This document shows positions 56,563 to 64,000 of a stretch of 64,000 bases of DNA, one piece after another; the stretch's first letter is position 1, and each line of letters starts with the position of its first letter. The notes beneath the pieces are model-generated. The model searched no databases and was not told the DNA's origin. It worked only from the letters and a program-made list of their open reading frames with translations. The stretch is from Gnetum montanum (taxonomy: Eukaryota > Streptophyta > Gnetopsida > Gnetales > Gnetaceae), in the NCBI GenBank assembly GCA_015680685.1, contig MNCI01034785.1, positions 61,709-125,708 on the forward strand, given 5' to 3'. The position numbers were made by a program, and so were the translations under genes.

Positions 56563-59500
56563 TGTTGGTGACCGTTTAGGACACGACCACCAACGAGTGT
56601 CCTCGAATAGGATTTAGATGCTTGCTAGTCTCTAGCAACATCAAGGCCTAGATACCTCAAAATAGACTCAGTAGTTAATGTGAGTATGCGTGTGTGTTGT
56701 TGCAGTGTGCGATTGTGAAAAATGAAATGATTGCGTTGTTTGTAAACTATGAATGACTTATATTAAAGAGATTCAGCCAACTTTGCCAAGTACTATGAGT
56801 TGTTGAGAGTTCCTATTTTGTTCAATTGCCTAGTCTACATGGTCCTTATAATACCTACTTGGAAAAAATAAAATTTTGTTAAAAAATTTGAGCACAAATC
56901 TACGAATTTACTTCTAATTTTCCCCAGAGAAAGAGATAGTTCCACAAGAAAACTAGAAATAGAGCAAGATTCGATGGAAATAGACAGAAAAGAAAGCAGA
57001 TTTGTGTAGACCTCAAATATTTGAACAAGGTAAAATGACATGAGTAAACACTTTGCAATAAAGCTATCCCAAATTCAATAACTATGAATTATTTAAACTT
57101 CCAAGGCTTAAATAGGAAATTTCTTCAAGATAGTCCTACTATGCTACCAAAAAATTGTTGCGTAAACTACCACGTATGAGACTCCATTTTGGCTAGATAA
57201 TGGACATCAACAATTGCATTCAAGAAAACCTTCAAAAGACTTGATAATTTCTGATTGAAATACCATAGAGATTCACTTTAAAGATAAAATAAAGCTATTC
57301 TAGTCCTATCAAAATACCAAATATTTTCTGAACCCTCTTGACTATTGAATCATTCAACGACATGACTACAAGTAGAGGCCCTCTTACAACAATCTCAATA
57401 GAAGTTCTTATACGTTGCACAATAATAAAATTTACTACTAAAATGCTTTTAAGGTTTTTAAACACAAGTGTTTCTATAGCAAAATTTTAATAGGAATTTC
57501 TATCGGGCAACAAGAACAATAAGAGCAATCTAAAAATCCCAAAATTACTTGCCAAGGATGATACTATCTAAACCACTAGCTAAACAATTTAAACAAAATA
57601 AAAATAAAACATAACTCACAGGAATATGACAAAGAGGCTGAAATCCTTTCTTTAGTCAATCATATTATAAGCAATCTTTCACAATGTCTTTTACAAATGC
57701 TCTTCCCAAGAGCTAAAGTGTGTCCCCAAGTGAGAGCCCAAGTGCTAGCTAGTAGCTTTCCTGAAGTGTGATGTATCAAGTGTCTTCTCCAAAAGTGTGA
57801 TCATTCTATTCTTCTGACCCCTAAAGCCTTTTTATAAGGTTCAAAGGTAGTTACACATTCAAAAATATCCTACCTAACTTCTCTCCTAAGTAACTTGGCC
57901 AACAAGTTAGGAAGTATTAACTTAGGAAGTCAGGAAGTTAGGAGAAATATTGCAAATATTGCCTTTGTGAAAAATAACTCCAATAGCTCCATATAATTGT
58001 TATTTTCATTTTAATTTATTTAGAATATTTAAAGTTTTGAATACTATTAAAGCCCTAGTAATTTTACGAACAAGGTAATGGTAAAAAGATAATATAATAT
58101 CCACCTTGATGTAGACATTGGTGGTAGTAGTAGCTAATCTGTATAAATTTATATAAATAATTTATCTGCACTTGCACCCATGTAAAATTTTTTACCAAAT
58201 GTGAAGGCGTCAGGCCTGGAACTACTAGCAAATAATTCCAAATTATCCTGCCTTGCTAAAATCGTTACCAACTGCCACCACAGGAGAACGCTCTACCACT
58301 GCATTCGACATTATTGTCATGTGGTGTTCAGTTGCTAAAGAGCAGAGGAGAAGGATCTTAAAAATGATGTGCTGAACACACAGTCTTGAACATAGGGTTT
58401 CAGTTTCCTAGAATTTTTTTTCTTGCCCAAAATTTGGTGAGGGCTTCCTACATTTTTTTCCTCCATGAATGTGTCAACATAGTTTTTAGAAATCACATTA
58501 CAAAATCATCAATCACTTCTGCTAGAAATCCATGATCAGTTTAGATGTTCCCAGAATGTTATACAAGAAGCCAAGTTCCAAATTTTTAGAGCTGAAAATG
58601 CCTGATTCTAGGATTGGTTGGGTCTCTGACTATGAGGCACTTTCTTCATCTTTTGGGATTGCTCACTACCGAGCTACTGCTCCTGAGTGAGTGCCCATTG
58701 AAACCATTCATCAGCAACATCCATGAAAGTGGGGTTGAGCCAAATCATCATGATGTAGAACTCGCGCTGTGACAGAGCACCGTCACCATCAAAATTGCCC
58801 TCCCTGAGCATGGCCTATAGATCGGTGTTGGAGAGCAAATATAGAACTAGAATTGCAGTATTTCTACGCAGGCTCTCCAATGTTATCATTCATGTTAGTC
58901 CTATCACAGGCTCCACCAAAATCTTGAAGCCCTTGTACATCTCCACCATGAACTCGCCAACCCCTAATTTCTCTACCATCAGAGGCAAATAATCCTTGAA
59001 CTCCATGGTTGGCTCAGACCCTCCAAAAATCCTCCACAACTTAACAAGAATTTCCTCTTATTGTAGAGCTTGAGTAGGAGGAGGAAAAGAATGAGAAATG
59101 ACAGGGGCTTTCTATGTTAAATAACCGAGGAGAGAAGTGCACTCATCAAAGAAGAAGTAGCGAAGAAATGCGAGACTTGTGGAAAGAATGTGGGGAGAAA
59201 GAGTGGGGCCTATGAATGTAGTTGAGAGAGGAAACTGCATAGAAATTTGACTACTATAGTGTAGGAATTTTTTTTTTTACTATTCTTCTTCTTCTTCTTG
59301 TTCCTCCATTATCTTCTCTATCATTTTGCAAACATCCATTGATAATTTCCCCATTTTGTTATTCATATAATCTATTGATTTTAATTTTTGAATTTTCAAT
59401 TCCAGTTCTCTTCTCTTATTCTTTACCAATATCCAAATGATCAATTCTTGAACGTATTTCTAACAATGAAGAATTCCTTTATTTTAAATTGATTCACCAT

Positions 59501-59686
59501 TGGCACATTATCTCTTGCAATCTTCTATTTACTATCTTTCATATATGCATTATTTCCACCAATAATATTATGGTCTCCCGTAGATCCCATACCAATAGTA
59601 TAAAATAACAATTTACATTCTCCCACTCTTACAATAATGTTTAGAATTAATCTTAATATTCCATGGAATGGCCAAATGTGCCAACA
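56563..59686 (-). repeat. 5' LTR of B (3124 bp) carrying a host-gene fragment
   Basis: On the minus strand it starts TGTTGGCACATTTGG at 59686 and ends GGTCACCAACA at 56563. The TATA box is near 57829-57837. The distal U3 holds the EF-hand pseudogene (58674-59006). The stretch 59270-59640 is AT-rich with short coding-like runs that I cannot assign. Confidence 0.9.
58674..59006 (-). pseudogene. KIC/PBP1-like EF-hand calcium-binding protein fragment inside B's LTR
   Basis: From ATG 59006: MEFKDYLPLMVEKLGVGEFM, then YKGFKILVEP, ITLESLRRNTAILVL, and a single EF-hand loop NFDGDGALSQRE (position 1 Asn instead of Asp) near 58795-58760. FYIMMIWLNP and a TAG at 58674 follow. This layout, with one EF-hand followed by an FxxxMxxLxP motif, fits the small plant KIC/PBP1 family, which binds kinesin-like or PINOID-type partners. 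Two in-frame stops (before the ITLESL motif and before the AMLREG motif) and a 9-base insertion break it. It sits in the U3 of a retrotransposon LTR; the 3' LTR keeps only its first codons. The family assignment is from memory of motifs. Confidence 0.7.
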
Positions 59687-59691
59687 CCCTC

Positions 59692-59996
59692 ATGTCAAAG
59701 TATTCTACAACGTATTCAGCGTATAAATCCGTCATGCCAATCTATGCCAAAGCACGGAGGAGCATGTTAGGGACTGATCAATCTAGAGGTAACATGATGT
59801 TACCTTGCAAATATCTCTTGCATAGTTGTTCATCTTGATGGAGGATAAAGGAAAATTTTGGAATATACTCATTGGGATGAGTATAGACTATCTAGTATTG
59901 TTTAGGACTTGGCAGATTTTGGTTATGTGTTTTTGACTTTTGACTGTTTCATGTATTATCCCTAGGCAGTGAGTTGCTTTTGTTAGAAGAAGACAT
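59692..59996 (-). pseudogene. Element G gag, first part
   Basis: ATG 59996 (MSSSNKSNSLPRDNT). NEYIPKFSFILHQDEQL and GNIMLPLD near 59890-59790 match F. It is cut by B at 59691 and continues at 39002. Confidence 0.8.
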
Positions 59997-60113
59997 GCTT
60001 ATCAATGTGCTAATTACCATTATATACTTTTTTCTTAATTAATCTGAAGGATTGTTTAGGTTCCTAATGATGTGAGTGATATCCTATGTTCTATTCAGAA
60101 CACAAACACTTAG

Positions 60114-60132
60114 TCCTTGGTAATGGTTCCAA
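60114..60132 (-). promoter_or_regulatory. Primer-binding site of element G
   Basis: On the minus strand TTGGAACCATTACCAAGGA follows the LTR end ATCA directly. It is a decayed tRNA-Asp-type site like those of E and F. Confidence 0.68.
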
Positions 60133-60947
60133 TGATGTGTGGTGAGATACCCCTATACTCAACCATACAAATATGAGTGTAGCACATGTGATCCAGTCAA
60201 AATATGTAGACTAAGTGCCTGCATGCCTCTTGGAACACTTAGGGTTAATCATTCATTGTCTTCCAAAAATTACTTGTAGTTGTCATGGTGTATGGTTAAG
60301 TAAGTCCGAGGTATATGATTTTTATAGATTTTTATGTTTTTGTGTCCTATGCTAACAAGGTGAAGGGTTGAGAAACTAATTACTAACTCTCACTAATGAA
60401 CTAAGTCTAAATTACCTAGCATTAGCATCCGTTCCCACTTACCATACACACCCTGAACTGATACAACTATAGCTACCAAATGCTAATCGTTGCTAGAATC
60501 ACCAAGCGTAACACACGTGCTCGAAGTGGTCATACTAAGACACTTAACTAGGAGAGAAGGGTTGAGAAGGAAAATAGTAAATAAAAAGTAATAAATAACA
60601 GATAATAAATAATAATAATAAAACCCTATTTCATGCATTGCAAGGTTTATCCAAGAAGCTCATCTTTATTTCCATACATAAACCTATGTTCAGGTACAAT
60701 GTTTACTTGAATAAAGATCCGTTCACTTTAGGACTCCTACTATGGGCACATGGATAATATTCTATCTCTGGAGTGATCAATCTACTAGAGTTTCCCTACT
60801 GTCTAGACTAGGATGAGGAAACAAGGGAGAGCCACCTCTTATTTATAGATATGATGATGCACAGCGATATCGCGAGGGATGCGATATCACGACCACCATA
60901 ATATCGCGTACATGATATTACAACCCATGTGATATCCCATCTCATCA
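60133..60947 (-). repeat. 5' LTR of G (815 bp)
   Basis: It matches 33267-34095. The minus-strand TATA box is at 60842-60847, and GATATC-type motifs fill 60860-60935, including CGATATCGCG. Confidence 0.88.
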
Positions 60948-60952
60948 TACAT

Positions 60953-61195
60953 ATAGATCATAGTGCAATTTGGTTCCTCATGAATAAGCTAATGGTAAGC
61001 CCTTGTATCATACAATGTCTTGTAATCTTACAAGAGTTGAATTTAATGATGATCAATTGCAAAGGCACCGAGAACATAGTTGCTAATCATGTATCTCAAT
61101 TGCTATGGGATAACAAAGAGGATGAGTATCGAATTTTTGATTATTTCCTTGATGAATTCCGCTTTGGCAGTGTAGTGAGTAATCAATCACTATGA
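60953..61195 (+). pseudogene. Element F RNase H, second part
   Basis: It resumes after G: DHSAIWFLMNKLM (third catalytic Asp kept), ELNLMMINCKGTENIVANHV (fourth Asp is Asn) and the usual linker DYFLDEFRFG. Open for 81 codons after the junction. Confidence 0.85.
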
Positions 61196-61249
61196 AGACA
61201 AACTAGTATGGTAGCATTCTTACCTATCTCTTCACCCAAAAAATACAAC

Positions 61250-62200
61250 GAGAGTTAAACCTTAAGAAGAAACAATAATTTCTTCACTGATCCAAGTACT
61301 TTATGGAGATCAATGGCCAAATTTACAAAGTGTGTCTCGATGGCTTGGTTTACTTGTGTGTTCTTGATATAGATCAATTGTGAGTTCTCCAAAATGTGTC
61401 CACTGCTACTAAAGATTGTACATCATCTACATCTACACGATTTGTTTGACAATAAATCATAAACAAGTTTGGTATGCTATGTGCACTTATTTCAGACAAT
61501 GGTACACACTTCACAAGTGCAAATTTTTAGAAATTAATGCAATGCTTAGGGGTTGAGCATAAATTAACTACACCATACCACCCCCAAGTGAACAGTCAAG
61601 TAGAAGTCACCAATAGGAAGATTACAAAGATATTGAAAAGAACCATTAGCGAGTTTAGGTGAGACTATATTGAATGATGCCCTTTAGGGATACCACTCCA
61701 CATGGAAACTCTCTACAAGCTACTCTCCCTATGAGTTAGTGTACAGTAAATTACTAATGCTTCCCATTCAAACTGAGCTCTGTACACTATCCATGGCATG
61801 TGACCTCAACCTCGACCTTGATCTAGCACATAAAGAATGGTTAGTAATCCTTAACTTGCTAGATGAAAACTGATTAGCTTCCCTATCATCTAATTAATTG
61901 CACAAGGCCTTTAATAAATAATGTCATGACCTAAGAATTAGGAAAGTTAAATATTATCTAGGAGATAAGATTCTCTACTAGAATCCCACACATGTGCCAC
62001 AACGTACTAAATTTCAAACACTTTATGCAACTTTTCCATCAGGGGCCATGAGAATATACAAACCTAAGAGCCATGATAAGAAAATTTTTGTCAACATGCA
62101 CTAAACCAAACCTTCCCATGAGCTTAGGACAACTAGTATACATGCTACTTCTCTTGATGGACAACCCTACTCATTATTTTGAATCTCCTCCATCCAACTT
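61250..62200 (+). pseudogene. Element F integrase (broken, N-terminal part lost)
   Basis: A catalytic Asp is in LISDNGTHFTSANF near 61490-61530. The Glu is in TPYHPQVNSQVEVTNRKITK near 61570-61630. The C-terminal module (RKVKYYLGDKILY, near 61942-61980; FPSGAMRIYKPK) ends near 62110-62200. The zinc-binding region and first catalytic Asp cannot be found between 61250 and 61450, so that part is deleted or too decayed. Confidence 0.82.
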
Positions 62201-64000
62201 AGTCATGGGGTAGATGGCCACATATGCTAACCATTCTAGGCCCTTAGTTCTTTTTAAATTTTTGTTTTACACATTCTTTCAACTTTTCTTATTTTTTTTA
62301 CACTATTTCTTTATTTGCTTGATTTACTTTTATTCATTATCTAATAAGTTCTCATGATGGTGGATTGAATTATATCATATTGATTGCTAATATTTGGTAT
62401 TTACCTTTGAATTATGATGCTAATATTAAGGTATGGTTCTTTTGGTAAAATAGGTAATGAGTCCACACTGCCCACTCATCCATACAACTCTATGGTCTCC
62501 TTTGGCTTGGAATTGTATAGTCCCCTTTTTGTAAGTAAACTTGTTAATGAATTGGTGGTTGGGTATTTTTCAAACCAAGGAAAGACTCAAAGGATGAAAA
62601 GGGTGTGACTTCAAGGGGATTTTATGCAATGGTGTTGGTCATTCTCTTGGGTGCTTTGATGCTTTTTCTTTGGTTTTCTACCATTCTGAAATTGTTCAAC
62701 TATCAAGGAGATGAGTGAATAAAAATAAGTCTTTGCATGGTGTGGTTGTCATACATAAACATAAATAAGAAAAGAGAGAGAGAAAAGAGAAAAATGTGTG
62801 AATTTAAAGTACATCACTTAGACATAATAAAGCAATATGGGCTATAAGCACTGGTTATGGCACTAGAAAGACATGTTACCCATGCTTGAAGGTTCCCTCT
62901 AACTAAGGCCCTTTCTCGGTTCCTGCTTCTCCATATCACTCTCCTTGGGATGATGGTCACTCTTTGTGGAAGCATTCTTGTTACCTCAAGAGGATGGATT
63001 GGCCAAGTGTATTGATGTGAGGTCACTGAATGTGGTTGGTTTGAGTTTGGATTTTGTATGAGTTCTACTCAGTTATCTTAACCATGAAATACACAAGGAG
63101 CTTTACACAACCTGGTTCTTGGGATTCCATTCCATTCTCTTCTCTCCATCTTTCTTCCCATTTTCGACCTCATTGCTAGTATTATCATTAGTCCATTTTG
63201 GGCTGATGCATTATTTTTCTTTGGTGAATTCTTGTGGATAAGTTTTTAACTCTTGCTTCCAAATGACATTCCTAGAGCCAACAAGCTCTTTAGTTTGTGA
63301 GTTTGTGAAGGAATAAAGGGCATGAGCCTACTTTGGGGAGGACCCACTAGCATTTCTATTTGGTGCAATTATTCACTTAGTTTCCTTAAACATTTCTTGC
63401 AATAAATCATTTCTTATTTCATCCCCATCCATGACATCCATTTTATTGGCATTGCCATTGATATTTTTCATCTTTCTTGTTCTTCATATTTTTCCATCTT
63501 ATAGCTATTGGAAGTTCACTCTTAGTCATCAGGGCCCAGGCACAAATTTTTTAATTTTTTTCATTTTACTAATTTCTTAACCCCTGTAGCTTGGGTAGTT
63601 ACTAGTGATAAATCTCCAAACTAGTTTTACCATTAACACAACTCAACCAATGTTCTTCGTATCGAGGCAAGGTGTCACCTGCATTGCAGATTATCTATCC
63701 TTGCTCATTGGTGAATGTGTTGTGTGTGTAGATTATGATGATACAAACAATGGACTAGGCTTGGATGAAGCACTCAAGATGGACTAGAACTAGAGCATTT
63801 ATGAAAGGAGCAAGCTTGATGGCATGGCTATGGATAAACAATAGAAGGCACAATCTTGGCATTGGTGGCAACACGCTCCATCTTCTTTCTCTTTTTCTCT
63901 TCAAGTTTCTAAATAAATGCTTGTATGTAATTTATGTACAAGTGTTCACCACAATGGTCATGAACACTAATGTTTTAATATGCTTATTGGTTTGTTCACT
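62201..64000 (+). other. 3' region of element F
   Basis: It matches the 3' region of G on the other strand. A 64-codon frame (62414-62608) and a short hydrophobic frame (MVLVILLGALMLFLWF, near 62630-62680) are present; the latter has a counterpart in G. Athila elements can carry an env-like ORF here, but nothing long enough survives. A purine-rich AGAAAAGAGAGAGAG stretch lies near 62770. Confidence 0.55.

Larger units (their letters stand above)
39003..59686 (-). mobile_element. Element B: long-LTR Ty3/gypsy element, target duplication CCCTC
   Basis: CCCTC at 38998-39002 and 59687-59691 flanks it within G's gag. Reading leftward: 5' LTR, primer-binding site, gag (split by N), protease, separate RNase H, RT, RT-linked RNase H, integrase, 3' region, purine tract, 3' LTR. 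Its closest relative in the window is element A. The position of the separate RNase H before RT differs from elements C and N. Confidence 0.93.
33267..60947 (-). mobile_element. Element G: Athila-like element with pol deleted, target duplication TACAT
   Basis: TACAT at 33262-33266 and 60948-60952 flanks it, inside the RNase H of F (YKVYI before, DHSAIWFLMNK after). Reading leftward: 5' LTR, primer-binding site, gag (split by B), protease, then a direct jump to the 3' region. RT, RNase H and integrase are absent. Confidence 0.92.
24435..64000 (+). mobile_element. Element F: Athila-like element, runs past the right edge
   Basis: It is inserted in the gag of E at 24435. It has a 5' LTR split by solo LTR I, a primer-binding site at 28549, gag, protease, RT, RNase H split by element G, integrase, and a long 3' region. 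The 3' LTR is beyond 64000, so the target duplication (CTTAT expected) cannot be checked. All frames are broken. Confidence 0.85.

Noticed and set aside
58795-58992. Plus-strand 65-codon frame in B's LTR
   Set aside because: It is the antisense shadow of the EF-hand pseudogene.
1-64000. tRNA, rRNA, CRISPR or bacterial-type operons
   Set aside because: No cloverleaf, rRNA motif or spaced repeat array was seen; the short direct repeats present lie within retroelements.

Overview
The window looks like intergenic DNA of a large, repeat-rich seed-plant genome, possibly a gymnosperm. This is inferred from AT-rich sequence, plant-type Ty3/gypsy elements of the Athila and Tat kinds, old LTR pairs with many differences, and a plant-type EF-hand fragment. 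I found no intact host gene, tRNA, rRNA or CRISPR array. Nearly every base belongs to LTR retrotransposons inserted into one another, and most short open frames are their debris or antisense shadows.

I name the elements by letter. Layout: J (5518-6772, + strand, Athila-like pol remnant) is the oldest layer. Element A (1 to about 5517, +) and element E (from 6773, +) lie in or against J. E is interrupted by D (7785-11146, -), by C (11790-24354, -) and by F (from 24435 past the right edge, +). F carries a solo LTR, I (24912-28107), inside its 5' LTR. F's RNase H is split by G (33267-60947, -), G's gag is split by B (39003-59686, -), and B's gag is split by N (46619-55202, -). The chain J>E>F>G>B>N is six deep. 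Six insertions (D, C, I, G, B, N) have matching 5-bp target duplications that I could read on both sides.

Four element groups are present. (1) E, F, G and J are Athila-like, with short LTRs starting TGAT, a tRNA-Asp-type primer site decayed by transitions, gag, protease, RT, RNase H and integrase. (2) A, B and solo LTR I form a long-LTR family (TGTTGG...CCAACA, about 2.7-3.2 kb where complete). In B the order is gag, protease, a separate RNase H, RT, a decayed RT-linked RNase H, integrase. (3) C and N are Tat-like, with LTRs starting TGAAAC and RT, RNase H, second RNase H, and (in C only) integrase. (4) D is a deleted relative of C and N that keeps only gag.

The most unusual content is cargo. 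C and N both carry, between gag and RT and on the opposite strand to pol, a gene with at least four exons. Its three introns sit at the same places and in the same phases, and its second exon resembles an FCP1/NIF-type HAD phosphatase domain. B's 5' LTR contains a broken copy of a plant KIC/PBP1-like EF-hand gene. The distal U3 parts of A, B and I look unrelated to one another although their ends and promoter-proximal parts match. Several LTR groups carry their own arrays of short palindromes upstream of the TATA box.
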